Numbered from the stretch's first letter, positions 46,343 through 55,789 are shown. The stretch is 64,000 nucleotides of DNA from Edwardsiella anguillarum ET080813 (GCF_000264765.2 NZ_CP006664.1:1736001-1800000); one strand, 5' to 3'. Notes: generated by a model not told the origin, from the sequence alone. Program-made: numbers and translations.

Positions 46343-48313
46343 TTACGCCGCTCGCTCACTGCGTAGTAGCTGAAGAATTTCACGTACGCTGGTGCTATGG
46401 ATGAGACGAGTAATGATGCTCTCGTCGTCCAAGGCGTTGGTCAGGCGAGTAATAACCTGGATATGTTCATTATTACGGGCGGCGATACCTATCACCAGAT
46501 GGGCGATATCAGCAGGATCGTCGCCGAAGCGGACACCCTGTGGGTACTGGCAAATGACGACACCGGTACGCAGGACGCGATCTTTGGCGGCTACGGTACC
46601 GTGCGGTACAGCGATGGATTCGCCGAGGTAAGTGGAGGTTAACGCCTCGCGCGCCAACATCGCCTCGATATAGTCGGCCTCGACATAGCCTCTAGCCACC
46701 AGTTGGGCGCCGGCGAAGCGGATGGCCTGTTCTTTATCATCGGCATGCTGGCTGAGGAAGATGTCGTGCTCCTGTAGTTCAAATAGCTGTTCGTCACCGA
46801 GCTCATAATGATCATCATTAGCGGCGGCAACCGGTTGATTAATCAGCCGACTATCGTTTGCCGCCTGCGGAAGATGAGCGGCGAGCAGACGCGTAGTCAG
46901 GTCGTTGTACAGTCCACTGTCGAGGAAGTTGCTCAGAGACAGATGGATAGCGTGTGGAGCGTGACGTAGGGCGCGTTCGGTTAAGTCTCGGTGTGTGATC
47001 ACCAGATCCACATCGTCGGGCAGGGCGTTAATCGCGAGGTTACGGACCTGGACCTGGCTTAATCCAGCCTCGACGATCTTTTTGCGCAGTACGCCAGCGC
47101 CCATCGCGCTCGATCCCATGCCGGCGTCACACGCTACGATGATGTTACGCACCTGACTCAGGTCGTGTGCCAGATCAAGATGTGCACGGGTGGGCTGCGG
47201 CGCAGCCTGTTGACCTGACTCGCCTTTTGCCTGTTGTTTCATCCCCTGAATGCGCCGAGTGGCGTTGGCCAGACCGTCGTTATCTTGTTGACCGGCAGGC
47301 GCCCGCTTCAGCATCAGGCTGGCGACGACAAAGGTGACGAGGCAGGAGCTGAGTACGGCAAGGCTCACGCCGATCAGCGACGACTTCGGCGTCATTAGCA
47401 GGATGGCGAAGATAGAGCCGGGTGAGGCGGGAGAGACCAACCCGGCATGGAACAGCGTCAGGGTGAAGATACCGGTCATGCCGCCGAGGATCACCGCCAG
47501 GATTAGACGGGGATTCATCAATACATACGGGAAGTAGATCTCGTGGATTCCCCCGAAGAAATGGATGACGGCGGCGCCGGGAGCTGACTGCTTGGCGCTG
47601 CCCTTGCCGAAGAACATATAGGCCAGCAACACGCCCAGGCCTGGCCCTGGGTTCGCCTCGATCAGGAAGAATATGGATTTACCCGTTTCGGTGGCTTGTT
47701 GAATGCCGAGTGGGGAGAATATACCGTGGTTAATCGCGTTATTAAGAAATAAAATTTTCGCTGGTTCGACGAAGATCGCCGTTAATGGCAACAAGTTATT
47801 CTGAACCAGCAAGTTGACGCCGCTGGCTAACAAAGTAGAGAGCACGGCGACCAATGGCCCGATAGCCAGGAAGGCCAGCATGGCTAGCAGCATGCCCAGA
47901 ATACCGGCGGAGAAGTTGCTGGCCAGCATTTCGAAGCCGCTTTTGACCCGGCCATTGAGCCAATGATCGACGCGCTTGATAGCCCAACCGCCCAGCGGAC
48001 CAGCCATCATTGCTCCCATAAACATCGGAATATCGGCGCCGATGATCACCCCTATTGTGGTGATGGCACCGACCACGCCACCGCGTTCGCCGCCGATTAA
48101 ACGCCCGCCGGTATAGCCGATCAGCAGTGGCAACAGGTAGGTGATCATGGGGCCGACCAACTTGGCCAGCGTTTCATTGGGCAGCCAGCCCGTTGGAATA
48201 AAGAGAGCGGTAATCAGACCCCAGGCAATAAAAGCGCCAATGTTGGGCATAACCATATTGCTGAGGAAGCGGCCAAAATTTTGTACCTTGACCTTAATGT
48301 CTGGTGATAACAT
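46343..48313 (-). CDS. mtlA: Mannitol-specific PTS enzyme IICBA
   Basis: Imports and phosphorylates mannitol with phosphate from HPr. From the ATG at 48311-48313 (GAGGGA ribosome site) it has 656 residues (E. coli 637); the frame reaches much further upstream without similarity. The EIIC membrane domain (about 1-340) contains the substrate motif GGIHEIYFPYVLMNP. EIIB starts near 390, with the phosphocysteine in VACDAGMGSSAMGAGVLRKK. EIIA has the phosphohistidine in IAVPHGTV near 570. The EIIC-EIIB linker region GMKQQAKGESGQQ is richer in Gln than in E. coli. First gene of the operon. Confidence 0.97.
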   Translation of the reverse strand: MLSPDIKVKVQNFGRFLSNMVMPNIGAFIAWGLITALFIPTGWLPNETLAKLVGPMITYLLPLLIGYTGGRLIGGERGGVVGAITTIGVIIGADIPMFMGAMMAGPLGGWAIKRVDHWLNGRVKSGFEMLASNFSAGILGMLLAMLAFLAIGPLVAVLSTLLASGVNLLVQNNLLPLTAIFVEPAKILFLNNAINHGIFSPLGIQQATETGKSIFFLIEANPGPGLGVLLAYMFFGKGSAKQSAPGAAVIHFFGGIHEIYFPYVLMNPRLILAVILGGMTGIFTLTLFHAGLVSPASPGSIFAILLMTPKSSLIGVSLAVLSSCLVTFVVASLMLKRAPAGQQDNDGLANATRRIQGMKQQAKGESGQQAAPQPTRAHLDLAHDLSQVRNIIVACDAGMGSSAMGAGVLRKKIVEAGLSQVQVRNLAINALPDDVDLVITHRDLTERALRHAPHAIHLSLSNFLDSGLYNDLTTRLLAAHLPQAANDSRLINQPVAAANDDHYELGDEQLFELQEHDIFLSQHADDKEQAIRFAGAQLVARGYVEADYIEAMLAREALTSTYLGESIAVPHGTVAAKDRVLRTGVVICQYPQGVRFGDDPADIAHLVIGIAARNNEHIQVITRLTNALDDESIITRLIHSTSVREILQLLRSERAA

Positions 48314-48732
48314 AAAACGTCCCTCGGTGGTGCGCGTAACAGGGCAACGCGTCGTGGTTTGTTGGATGGTTTCGCCAAAAACCATCAGTCGTTTTGTATG
48401 CAAAATCGACTCTATCACGACCCGTTGTTCACGCGTACCCCGAGGTTTTTTTGTGATAAAAATCACTATTTGTCCCCGGTGGAGGTGGTGTTTATGGTGA
48501 TCTTAATCACAAAAAATTCGCTAAAGGCGTAGCATATTCGAGGTGTTTGGTTGTTTTTTGTGAACGAAATCACTAATTTTGTTGTTCGCTTTGTTTTTGA
48601 AATGTGATGTTGATCGCAAGATATTTGTGGGTGAGCGTGACATCGGTCGGTGTGTGGCAGGGGAAAGCCGATGAGCGGGGGATGGTCATAAAAAACCCGG
48701 CCATAGCCGGGTGATCTACGGAGATGTGGAAC
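48314..48732. promoter_or_regulatory. mtl operon control region with four CRP-like sites
   Basis: About 420 bases between mtlA and yiaF. Four CRP-type palindromes TGTGA-N6-TCACA are recognisable: 48452-48467 (TGTGA, TCACT), 48496-48511 (GGTGA, TCACA), 48559-48574 (TGTGA, TCACT) and 48603-48618 (TGTGA, TCGCA). Their starts are 43-63 bases apart. E. coli mtl also has several CRP sites, so catabolite activation is expected. The yiaF terminator lies at the far end. Confidence 0.8.
48695..48712 (-). terminator. Terminator after yiaF
   Basis: On the minus strand ACCCGGC pairs with GCCGGGT across TATG and is followed by TTTTT. It lies 20 bases after the yiaF stop. Confidence 0.88.
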
Positions 48733-49452
48733 TCAGTTCTGCAGCAGCCCGGCATTTTGCTGTTGGGCCGCCATCAGCGCTTGGTATTTTACCGAGAGAT
48801 CGCGCATCAGCTGGTTGTACTGATCGACCTGAGCCTGGGTCTGCAGCTGTACGCCCTGATTATCGAAGCGCGCCTGCGGTCCCAGATTTTGCAGGAAATC
48901 ACCGACCTGTACCAGCGTTTGGGCGACGCCCGCCGCCTGCGGGATCATCGGCATAACGGCGTTGCTGGGGCCGGTGACAATCTTGGTGAAGGCTTTGTCG
49001 AAGACGGCTTTGACCTCTTCAGGCTGCTTCAGCGTGGCGTAGGCGCCGTCGGCCTGAGCCTTGGCACTCTGGATCTGCTGGCCCAGCATGTTCAGCGCGC
49101 CAAGCTCCTGCTGCAGACGATCGCGCTGGGTCAGATACTCCTGCGGAGTACGGATCTGTTGCAGGGTACTGAACAGCGGCGTCATGCTGGCTTCCATGGC
49201 GCGGTTAAAGTTCTGAGAAAAGGTGACCAGAATAGCATAGTCGCCGGCATAGTGCCCCAGCTGCTGTTTTTGGGCCTCGCTCAGGGTGGGGATCGTAACG
49301 CTGCCGCGCATTACCGTATTCTGCAGATAGTCGATAAAGGCTTTTTGCTGCTCTTTATCGCTATCGCCGCAGCCACTCAGCTGCATGACGAAAAAGAGTG
49401 CCATAACGGGCATCAGCAGGCGCTGTGCCCATGTTTTTACTGCGAATGTCAT
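48733..49452 (-). CDS. yiaF: DUF3053 lipoprotein YiaF
   Basis: Predicted lipoprotein of 239 residues (E. coli YiaF 236). The signal peptide ends at the lipobox LSGC (residues 25-28). The mature part is helical and Gln/Ala-rich, for example EYLTQRDRLQQELGALNMLG and QIQSAKAQADGAYATLK. No biochemical role is known for the DUF3053 family. The gene has its own terminator and lies between the mtl control region and glyS. Confidence 0.88.
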   Translation of the reverse strand: MTFAVKTWAQRLLMPVMALFFVMQLSGCGDSDKEQQKAFIDYLQNTVMRGSVTIPTLSEAQKQQLGHYAGDYAILVTFSQNFNRAMEASMTPLFSTLQQIRTPQEYLTQRDRLQQELGALNMLGQQIQSAKAQADGAYATLKQPEEVKAVFDKAFTKIVTGPSNAVMPMIPQAAGVAQTLVQVGDFLQNLGPQARFDNQGVQLQTQAQVDQYNQLMRDLSVKYQALMAAQQQNAGLLQN

Positions 49453-49544
49453 GTGAGTGACTCCTGTAAACCGCGCAAGGGTGATGCGAAATCTGTCAAT
49501 CTAGTGTACCCCGTAAAATGCGGGATAACAGCCATAAAGTAAAA

Positions 49545-49564
49545 AACCCGCCTAACGGCGGGTT
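49545..49564 (-). terminator. Terminator after glyS
   Basis: On the minus strand AACCCGCC, loop GTTA, GGCGGGTT, then TTTT. It lies 20 bases after the glyS stop and separates it from yiaF. Confidence 0.9.
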
Positions 49565-49584
49565 AGATAGCCTGCTTCGCGAAC

Positions 49585-51654
49585 CTACTGCAGAACGGAG
49601 ATGTCGGCGACCTGCAGGAAGAGATCGCGCAGCTTGTTCAGCAGCGTCAGGCGGTTGATGCGGACCTGCTCATCGTCGGCCATGACCATGACCTGCTCGA
49701 AGAAGTCATCAACCGGCTGACGCAGGGTAGCCAGCTCAACCAACGCTTCCTGATAACGGCCGTCGGCGAACAGCGGCGCCAGCTTCTCCTGCAGCGTGAT
49801 CAGGTTGGCCGCCAGACGGATTTCCGCCGGCTCTTTCAGCAGGGCGGCCTGCACCTGTTCAGCCAGGACATCGCCTGATTTGGCTAGGATATTGGAGACG
49901 CGCTTGTTCGCGGCGGCCAGCGTAGCGGCCTCCGGCAGGGTACGGAAGTGGCTGACGGCGCGTACGCGGGCGTCGAAGTCGGCCGGACGGGTCGGACGGC
50001 GCGCCAGCACCGCCTGAATGGTGTCAACGGCATGCCCCTCTTCCTGATACCACGCGCGGAAGCGGCCCAGCATAAACTCCACAACGTCATCGACGACGCT
50101 GGCGTTGCTCAGCTTGTCACCGTACAGGCGCACGGCCTCCTGCGTCAGGGTCAGCAGATCCAGCGGCAGCTTTTTCTCTACGACGATACGCAGCACGCCC
50201 AGCGCGGCGCGGCGCAGAGCAAACGGATCTTTATCGCCCTTCGGATGCTGACCGATGCCGAAGATCCCCGCCAGGGTATCCATTTTATCGGCAATGGCGA
50301 CAGCGCAGGCGACCAGGGAGCTGGGCAGCGCATCGCCGGCAAAGCGCGGCATATACTGTTCGTTCAGGGCGACGGCGACCTCTTCGGCCTCGCCGTCGTG
50401 GCGGGCATAGTGCATCCCCATGACCCCCTGGGTGTCGGTGAACTCAAACACCATGTTGGTCATCAGGTCACACTTGGACAGCTGGCCTGCGCGGGTTGCC
50501 ATATTGACATCGGCGCCGATCTGCTGGGCAATCCAGCCGGCCAGCGCGGTGATGCGATCGGTCTTGTCACGCAGGCTGCCCAGCTGCTGCTGGAACAGCA
50601 CGCTTTCCAGACGTGGCAGGTTGTCCTCAAGGCGCTGCTTACGGTCGGTTTTGAAGAAGAACTCGGCGTCGGCCAGACGCGGGCGTACCACCTTCTCGTT
50701 GCCGGCGATGATCTGCTGGGCATCCTTGGAGTCAATATTGGCGACAAAGATGAAGTTTGGCAGCAGCTTGCCCGCCGCATCGTAAACCGGGAAGTATTTC
50801 TGGTCACCTTTCATGGTGTATACCAGCGCCTCTGCCGGAACGGCGAGGAATTTCTCTTCGAACTTGGCGGTCAGCACGACCGGCCATTCGACCAGAGAGG
50901 TGACCTCTTCCAGCAGGCTGTCGCTCAGATCGGCTACGCCGCCGATGCGGGCCGCCGCGGCTTCGGCATCGCGCTTGATCAGCGCCTTGCGGGCGTTATA
51001 GTCAGCGATAACCTTACCGCGCTCCAGCAGGATCTGCGGATACTGATCGGCGTTGTCGAGGGTGAACTCGGCTTCGCCCATAAAGCGGTGGCCGCGGATT
51101 ACGCGATCGGACGGCACTCCAAGGATCGTCGCCGGAATGCTTTCACTGCCCAGCAGCAGGGTGACGGTATGCACCGGGCGGACAAACTGCGTATCGCTGT
51201 CGCCCCAGCGCATCAGCTTGGGGATAGGCAGGCGAGACAGGGCGCTGGCGACCAGCGCAGGCAGCAGATCCTGGGCGCGCTGCCCTTTCTGCAGCGCGCG
51301 GTACAGCAGCCACTCGCCTTTGTCGGTGCTCAGGCGTTCAGCCTGATCGACGCTGATGCCACAGCCGCGGGCCCAGCCCTCGGCCGCCTTGGTCGGCTTA
51401 CCCTCGGCGTCGAACGCCTGGGCGATGGCCGGACCCCGTTTTTCGATCTCGCGATCGGGCTGCGCCGCGTTCAGGGCGGCGACTTTCAGCGCCAGGCGGC
51501 GCGGTGCGGCGAACCATTCGATATCGCCGTGCGCCAGACCGGCATTATCCAGCTCTGTGCGGAAGTTGTCGGCAAAGGCCTGCGCCAGGGAGCGAAGAGC
51601 TTTCGGCGGCAGCTCTTCCGTGCCGATTTCAACCAGGAAAGTCTGTTGCGTCAT
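49585..51654 (-). CDS. glyS: Glycine--tRNA ligase beta subunit
   Basis: Large subunit of the alpha2-beta2 glycyl-tRNA synthetase; it recognises tRNA-Gly. The 689 residues equal E. coli. Conserved stretches are [18 protein letters not shown] (residues 5-22), the HD-like [24 protein letters not shown] and [22 protein letters not shown]. It starts 9 bases after glyQ, so the subunits are translated together. Long plus-strand open frames overlap the pair and are treated as shadows. Confidence 0.97.
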   Translation of the reverse strand: MTQQTFLVEIGTEELPPKALRSLAQAFADNFRTELDNAGLAHGDIEWFAAPRRLALKVAALNAAQPDREIEKRGPAIAQAFDAEGKPTKAAEGWARGCGISVDQAERLSTDKGEWLLYRALQKGQRAQDLLPALVASALSRLPIPKLMRWGDSDTQFVRPVHTVTLLLGSESIPATILGVPSDRVIRGHRFMGEAEFTLDNADQYPQILLERGKVIADYNARKALIKRDAEAAAARIGGVADLSDSLLEEVTSLVEWPVVLTAKFEEKFLAVPAEALVYTMKGDQKYFPVYDAAGKLLPNFIFVANIDSKDAQQIIAGNEKVVRPRLADAEFFFKTDRKQRLEDNLPRLESVLFQQQLGSLRDKTDRITALAGWIAQQIGADVNMATRAGQLSKCDLMTNMVFEFTDTQGVMGMHYARHDGEAEEVAVALNEQYMPRFAGDALPSSLVACAVAIADKMDTLAGIFGIGQHPKGDKDPFALRRAALGVLRIVVEKKLPLDLLTLTQEAVRLYGDKLSNASVVDDVVEFMLGRFRAWYQEEGHAVDTIQAVLARRPTRPADFDARVRAVSHFRTLPEAATLAAANKRVSNILAKSGDVLAEQVQAALLKEPAEIRLAANLITLQEKLAPLFADGRYQEALVELATLRQPVDDFFEQVMVMADDEQVRINRLTLLNKLRDLFLQVADISVLQ

Positions 51655-51663
51655 GGCTGCCTC

Positions 51664-52572
51664 TTAATCTTTTTTACACATCGGGAAGCCCAGCGCCTCG
51701 CGGGAGGCGTAGTAGGCTTCGGCGACCATTTTGGTCAGGGTGCGGATGCGCAGGATGTAGCGCTGGCGCTCGGTCACAGAGATCGCTTTGCGGGCATCCA
51801 GCAGGTTGAAGCTATGGGCAGCCTTCAGAATGCGCTCATAGGCCGGCAGCGGCAGCGGGTGCTCCAGCTCCAGCAGCATGCGGGCTTCTTTCTCGTACTG
51901 TTCAAAGCAGGCGAACAGGAAATCGACGTCAGCGTATTCGAAGTTATAGGTGGACTGCTCCACTTCGTTCTGGTGGAACACGTCGCCGTAGGTGGTTTTA
52001 CCCAGCGGGCCATCGCTCCACACCAGGTCGTAGACGCTATCGACGCCCTGGATATACATGGCCAGACGCTCTAAGCCGTAGGTGATTTCACCGGTAACAG
52101 GCTTACACTCCAGGCCGCCCACCTGCTGGAAGTAGGTGAACTGAGTGACTTCCATACCGTTGAGCCAGACTTCCCAGCCCAGGCCCCAGGCACCCAGGGT
52201 CGGGTTTTCCCAGTTATCCTCAACAAAGCGGATATCATGCACGGTGGGATCCAGCCCCAGCGCTTTGAGTGAGCCCAGGTACAGTTCCTGAATGTTGTCC
52301 GGTGACGGCTTGATCACGACCTGAAACTGGTAGTAATGCTGCAGTCGGTTCGGGTTTTCGCCGTAGCGGCCATCGGTCGGACGGCGGGACGGTTGTACAT
52401 AGGCGGTAGCCATCGGCTCTGGGCCCAGCGCTCGCAGGCAGGTCATCGGATGGGAGGTGCCGGCGCCGACTTCCATGTCCAGCGGTTGGACGATGGTGCA
52501 GCCCTGGCGCGCCCAATAGTCCTGCAGAGTCAGGATCAGCCCCTGAAAGGTCTTGATATCAAACTTTTGCAT
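51664..52572 (-). CDS. glyQ: Glycine--tRNA ligase alpha subunit
   Basis: Class II catalytic subunit that makes glycyl-adenylate. The 302 residues match E. coli (303). It begins [20 protein letters not shown]; the motif region [18 protein letters not shown] is near 37, with [22 protein letters not shown] following. The C-terminus LGFPMCKKD is as in E. coli. First gene of the glyQ-glyS operon, divergent from tag. Confidence 0.97.
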   Translation of the reverse strand: MQKFDIKTFQGLILTLQDYWARQGCTIVQPLDMEVGAGTSHPMTCLRALGPEPMATAYVQPSRRPTDGRYGENPNRLQHYYQFQVVIKPSPDNIQELYLGSLKALGLDPTVHDIRFVEDNWENPTLGAWGLGWEVWLNGMEVTQFTYFQQVGGLECKPVTGEITYGLERLAMYIQGVDSVYDLVWSDGPLGKTTYGDVFHQNEVEQSTYNFEYADVDFLFACFEQYEKEARMLLELEHPLPLPAYERILKAAHSFNLLDARKAISVTERQRYILRIRTLTKMVAEAYYASREALGFPMCKKD

Positions 52573-52785
52573 GTTGGATGTGTTCGCACGCGTTCAAGTG
52601 GATTGAAACAGAAAGGATCAGTATACCGCCTGAGCGTAAGATATACAGCAATAGTGCGACAAGGCACGCTTTTTTAGCCCGCAGGCGCCGCTATTGCGGA
52701 TTTTACGTGCAAAATATCGCATCAGCGCCGGGCGCGGATGCACTGACAGGGTATGATGCGCTGAAGACTGTTATCGGGAGAACGT

Positions 52786-53385
52786 ATGGACGACCACATG
52801 CTGCAGCGCTGTGCCTGGGTTTCGGCCGATCCGCTGTATCTCGCCTATCACGATCATGAGTGGGGTAGGCCGCTCTATGACGGGCGGGCGCTGTTCGAAC
52901 TGCTGTGTCTGGAGGGGCAGCAGGCCGGGCTCTCCTGGCTGACGGTGCTGAAAAAGCGTCAGCGTTACCGGCAGGCTTTCCATGATTTTGATCCCGCCAA
53001 GGTGGCGGCGATGACGGCAGAGGATATCGCTGACCTGCTGTTGGACCAGGGGCTGATCCGCAACCGGCGCAAGCTGGAGGCGATCGTCACCAATGCCCGG
53101 GCCCTGCTGGCGATGGCGCAGCGCGGCGAGGCGTTTTCGGCCTTTATCTGGTCGTTCGTCGGCGGGGCACCGCTGGCGCCGCCGGAGGGCGGATGGCAGG
53201 CGCTGACCCACACGTCGGTTTCTGATGCCCTGGCCCGCGCGCTGAAGCAGCGCGGTTTTACCTTTGTCGGCACCACGATCTGCTACGCCTTCATGCAGGC
53301 CTGTGGGATGGTGAATGACCATATGCCAGGCTGCTGTCTGTACCATGATGCATCCCCTGTATCTGCATCCGGCCAGGCCCGCTGA
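52786..53385 (+). CDS. tag: DNA-3-methyladenine glycosylase I
   Basis: Removes 3-methyladenine from alkylated DNA. The 199 residues are slightly longer than E. coli (187). The ATG at 52786 has GGGAG as ribosome site; a second ATG at 52798 is possible. The zinc-snap ligands are visible: Cys9 and His22 at the N-terminus (RCAW, YHDHEWG) and the His and Cys of VNDHMPGC near the end. Catalytic-region sequence includes LLCLEGQQAGLSWLTVLKKR. The 3' end overlaps the next gene by about 40 bases in another frame. Confidence 0.94.
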   Translation: MDDHMLQRCAWVSADPLYLAYHDHEWGRPLYDGRALFELLCLEGQQAGLSWLTVLKKRQRYRQAFHDFDPAKVAAMTAEDIADLLLDQGLIRNRRKLEAIVTNARALLAMAQRGEAFSAFIWSFVGGAPLAPPEGGWQALTHTSVSDALARALKQRGFTFVGTTICYAFMQACGMVNDHMPGCCLYHDASPVSASGQAR

Positions 53386-53851
53386 TACGTCGGCGCTGCT
53401 GGCGTTGTGGCTGAAGCTGACGATCCAGGCTCACCCGTCGATACCGCCCGGCTACTGGCGCGCCAGCCTGCCGTGGGTGCGCGATGCCTATCTGCCGGAG
53501 GGGCAGACGTGGCTGGCGACCGACCGTGGACGGATCGGCGGTTTTATCTGCATATTGCCTGGCCATCTGCTCGGTGCGCTGTTCGTGGCGCGGCGCTACC
53601 GCGGACGCGGCGTGGCACAGCGTCTGATGCATCACGCTAAACGCCACCATCCCTGGCTGCTGCTGGAGGCGTACTGTGCCAACCGGCGGGCGCAGGCTTT
53701 TTACCGCCGACAGGGGTTCCACTGCATCGACAGGCAGATTCAGGCGCAGACAGGCCAGGCGGTGGCCACGCTGCTGTGGCAGCGTGGGGCGGTGCTTGAG
53801 AAAAGCGAGCGTCTTGATTACACTGCGCGCTCTTCCGTCATGGGGGAGTAG
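53345..53851 (+). CDS. GNAT-family N-acetyltransferase, YiaC-like
   Basis: Predicted acetyltransferase of 168 residues. Position after tag and the sequence pattern match E. coli YiaC, a protein-lysine acetyltransferase, though similarity is moderate. Acetyl-CoA-binding motif A is VARRYRGRGVAQRLMHHAK near 82-100, followed by LLLEAYCANRRAQAFYRRQGF. The start is uncertain: ATG at 53345 or 53348, both inside the tag 3' end and without a clear ribosome site, so coupling to tag is likely. The last codons and the stop (TAG 53849-53851) form the 5' part of the manganese riboswitch. Confidence 0.82.
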   Translation: MMHPLYLHPARPADTSALLALWLKLTIQAHPSIPPGYWRASLPWVRDAYLPEGQTWLATDRGRIGGFICILPGHLLGALFVARRYRGRGVAQRLMHHAKRHHPWLLLEAYCANRRAQAFYRRQGFHCIDRQIQAQTGQAVATLLWQRGAVLEKSERLDYTARSSVMGE

Positions 53852-53950
53852 TCTGTCGGTGCGCCAGCGCCGACGCTGACGTCAACAAACTTGGTGTTAT
53901 CATCATGGCGTCAGCGCCCGTCACGAGATGGGTTGACGAGACCTGTGGCC
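53838..53950 (+). promoter_or_regulatory. yybP-ykoY manganese riboswitch aptamer
   Basis: The conserved 5' loop element GGGGAGTAG is at 53843-53851. A helix is formed by GTCAAC (53881-53886) with GTTGAC (53932-53937), followed at once by the second conserved loop GAGACC (53938-53943). This order matches the yybP-ykoY aptamer, in which the two loops meet to bind Mn2+. The gene behind it is a GDT1-family exporter, a known target class. A cis-acting ON switch for excess manganese is inferred from the family. Confidence 0.82.
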
Positions 53951-53964
53951 GGCCAAGGCGCACT

Positions 53965-54012
53965 CCGGGGTGAGGGCTTGGTCGCGCCATGTGTCTATGA
54001 GACTCACCCCGG
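53965..54012 (+). promoter_or_regulatory. Expression-platform hairpin of the Mn riboswitch
   Basis: CCGGGGTGAG (53965-53974) pairs perfectly over 10 bases with CTCACCCCGG (54003-54012), ending 13 bases before the likely GTG start. There is no T-run, so control of ribosome access is more likely than termination. Inferred, not tested. Confidence 0.6.
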
Positions 54013-54025
54013 TATATGTTCCGCT

Positions 54026-54571
54026 GTGTCCATTATTCTTACTTCGATGAGCTCCGTCGCCCTGGCTGAAATCGGCGATAAAACTCAGCTTTTGACGCTG
54101 CTGCTGGTAGCGCGCTTTGGTAAGCCTTTCCTGATCCTGTTGGCAATTATTCTGGCAACGCTGGTTAACCACTACTTTGCTGCCCTGATAGGGGAGCTGG
54201 TCACTCAGTTTCTCAGTCCGCAGATTATGCGCTGGATGGTGGCGGCGGGCTTCTTGGCCATGGCCGTGTGGGTACTGTTTCCCGATAAAGATGACGGTGA
54301 GATCCGCGGGGGGCATCCCTTCTGGACGTCGCTGGTGGTGTTCTTTCTGGCCGAGATTGGCGATAAGACCCAGATTGCGACCGTCCTGCTGGGCGCGCAC
54401 TATCAGCATATTACCTGGGTCGTCCTGGGGTCGACGCTAGGGATGGTGCTGGCCAATGCGCCGATGCTGTGGTTCGGTGCTCGGCTGCAGCCCTACCTGA
54501 AGAGCGGCTGGGGAAGGCAACTTTCTTCCCTGCTGTTTGCGATTTTAGGAGTTGTTACCCTTATCCTGTGA
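54026..54571 (+). CDS. GDT1/UPF0016-family manganese exporter
   Basis: Inner-membrane cation transporter; in Vibrio the family member MneA exports Mn2+. I start at the GTG at 54026 (VSIILTSMSSVALAEIGDKT), giving 181 residues; the upstream open frame runs through the riboswitch and is rejected. Two copies of the metal-binding motif EIGDKTQ define the inverted repeat, near residues 15 and 110. Six hydrophobic segments are visible. The ribosome site is poor, in keeping with riboswitch control. Confidence 0.88.
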   Translation: MSIILTSMSSVALAEIGDKTQLLTLLLVARFGKPFLILLAIILATLVNHYFAALIGELVTQFLSPQIMRWMVAAGFLAMAVWVLFPDKDDGEIRGGHPFWTSLVVFFLAEIGDKTQIATVLLGAHYQHITWVVLGSTLGMVLANAPMLWFGARLQPYLKSGWGRQLSSLLFAILGVVTLIL

Positions 54572-54719
54572 CGTGATTTTTGCTCCACTCATACTGAACC
54601 AATGCCCACCGAGCCGGTCAGACGGGGGCAGCGCGACCGCGGCAGGTGCCGCGCATCACGCATCACGCTATCTTGACGTCCCCGGGAGCGGGGACATTTA
54701 TCGACATTGAGGTTTATTC

Positions 54720-55379
54720 ATGAAAAAAAGCCGTTTTTGCATCGCAGGCCTGATCAGTGCGGCGCTGATCCTATCCGGATGTACCACCAATCCCTATACC
54801 GGTGAGTCTCAGGCTGGGAAGTCCGGCGTCGGCGCCGGCTTGGGTGCCCTGCTGGGCGCCGGCGTGGGCGCACTCTCCTCTTCTAAGAGCGATCGTGGTA
54901 AGGGGGCGCTGATCGGCGCGGCGGCGGGTGCGGCGCTGGGCGGCGGCATCGGTTATTACATGGATGTACAAGAGGCGAAGCTGCGCGACAAGATGCGCGG
55001 TACCGGGGTGAGCGTCACCCGTCAGGGCGATAACATTGTCCTGAATATGCCGAATAACGTGACCTTTGATTCGAATAGCAGCAATCTGAAGCCGGCCGGT
55101 GCCAATACGCTGACCGGGGTGGCGATGGTGCTGAAGGAGTACCAGAAAACAGCGGTTAACGTCGTGGGCTATACCGATAGCACCGGTAGCCGCGATCTGA
55201 ACATGCGCCTGTCACAGCAGCGCGCCGACAGCGTTGCCAGCGCGCTGATCGTGCAGGGCGTGTCCGCGGGACGCATTCGCACCATTGGTATGGGGCCGGC
55301 GAACCCGATTGCAACGAACAGCACTGCCGCGGGGAAAGCACAAAACCGCCGCGTGGAAATCACGCTTAGCCCGCTGTAA
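54720..55379 (+). CDS. yiaD: OmpA-domain outer-membrane lipoprotein YiaD
   Basis: Lipoprotein of 219 residues, the E. coli length. The lipobox is LSGC, with Cys21. A glycine-zipper domain follows (KSGVGAGLGALLGAGVGAL and GALIGAAAGAALGGGIGYYM, about 33-82). The C-terminal OmpA-like peptidoglycan-binding domain shows TFDSNSSNLKPAG and VVGYTDSTGSRDLNMRLSQQ, with RVEITLSP at the end. In E. coli it can suppress Bam defects when overproduced. The ribosome site is TTGAGG. Convergent with tusA. Confidence 0.94.
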   Translation: MKKSRFCIAGLISAALILSGCTTNPYTGESQAGKSGVGAGLGALLGAGVGALSSSKSDRGKGALIGAAAGAALGGGIGYYMDVQEAKLRDKMRGTGVSVTRQGDNIVLNMPNNVTFDSNSSNLKPAGANTLTGVAMVLKEYQKTAVNVVGYTDSTGSRDLNMRLSQQRADSVASALIVQGVSAGRIRTIGMGPANPIATNSTAAGKAQNRRVEITLSPL

Positions 55380-55417
55380 GGGGCTCAGCCATGGGGTGCC
55401 CGGCCTGGTCGGGCAGC

Positions 55418-55666
55418 TCAGGCGCCGCCTTTGCGCAGCAGATAGCGGTAGGGCGTCTGCTCGATCTCCTGCGCCAGCAGGGCGTGATCCATAAAACGGC
55501 AGAAGCCGGGAATATCGCGGGTGGTGGCCGGATCGTCGGCGATGATCAGCAGGGTTTCACCCGCCGCCATATGGCGTACGGCCTTGCGTACCATCATTAC
55601 CGGCTCCGGGCAGCGCAGGCCCAGAGCGTCTAGGGTTTTGTCCGGATTGGCGAACAGATCGGTCAT
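55418..55666 (-). CDS. tusA: Sulfur carrier protein TusA
   Basis: Accepts persulfide sulfur from IscS and passes it to the TusBCD relay for 2-thiolation of wobble uridine 34. The 82 residues match E. coli (81). The persulfide cysteine is Cys19 in [14 protein letters not shown]. The end LLRKGG is typical. It acts on the same tRNA position as MnmE-MnmG, both encoded in this window. It is divergent from yhhQ across a gap that holds a large palindrome and a riboswitch. Confidence 0.95.
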   Translation of the reverse strand: MTDLFANPDKTLDALGLRCPEPVMMVRKAVRHMAAGETLLIIADDPATTRDIPGFCRFMDHALLAQEIEQTPYRYLLRKGGA

Positions 55667-55724
55667 GGCAGGTCTCTGAATAGCGCCGTTCAGGGCGGTC
55701 GCACGAATAAATAATCTAACGTCG

Positions 55725-55789
55725 CTAGGGCGTATCCCGTCATTGGCTGTGCGCGTCGCTGACGCGCACCGTTACGGGACGCGCCCTAG
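55725..55789. repeat. 65-base near-perfect palindrome in the tusA-yhhQ gap
   Basis: The outer arms, 55725-55740 and 55774-55789, match at 14 of 16 positions. The inner arms GTGCGCGTC (55749-55757) and GACGCGCAC (55761-55769) match perfectly across a GCT loop. No flanking target duplication or open frame is seen. It may be a small dispersed repeat; other copies cannot be checked here. Confidence 0.75.

Noticed and set aside
49948-52074. Plus-strand open frame of 708 codons opposite glyS and glyQ
   Set aside because: It is antisense to two highly conserved genes, has no ribosome site or recognisable domain, and is low-complexity in Gly, Arg, Gln and His; long antisense frames are common opposite GC-rich coding DNA.
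53891-54025. 45-codon extension of the GDT1 exporter
   Set aside because: It translates the riboswitch; no membrane-protein or family similarity.
54678-54695. Short inverted repeat GTCCCC/GGGGAC before yiaD
   Set aside because: Only 6 paired bases and no T-run or known motif; could be chance in GC-rich DNA.
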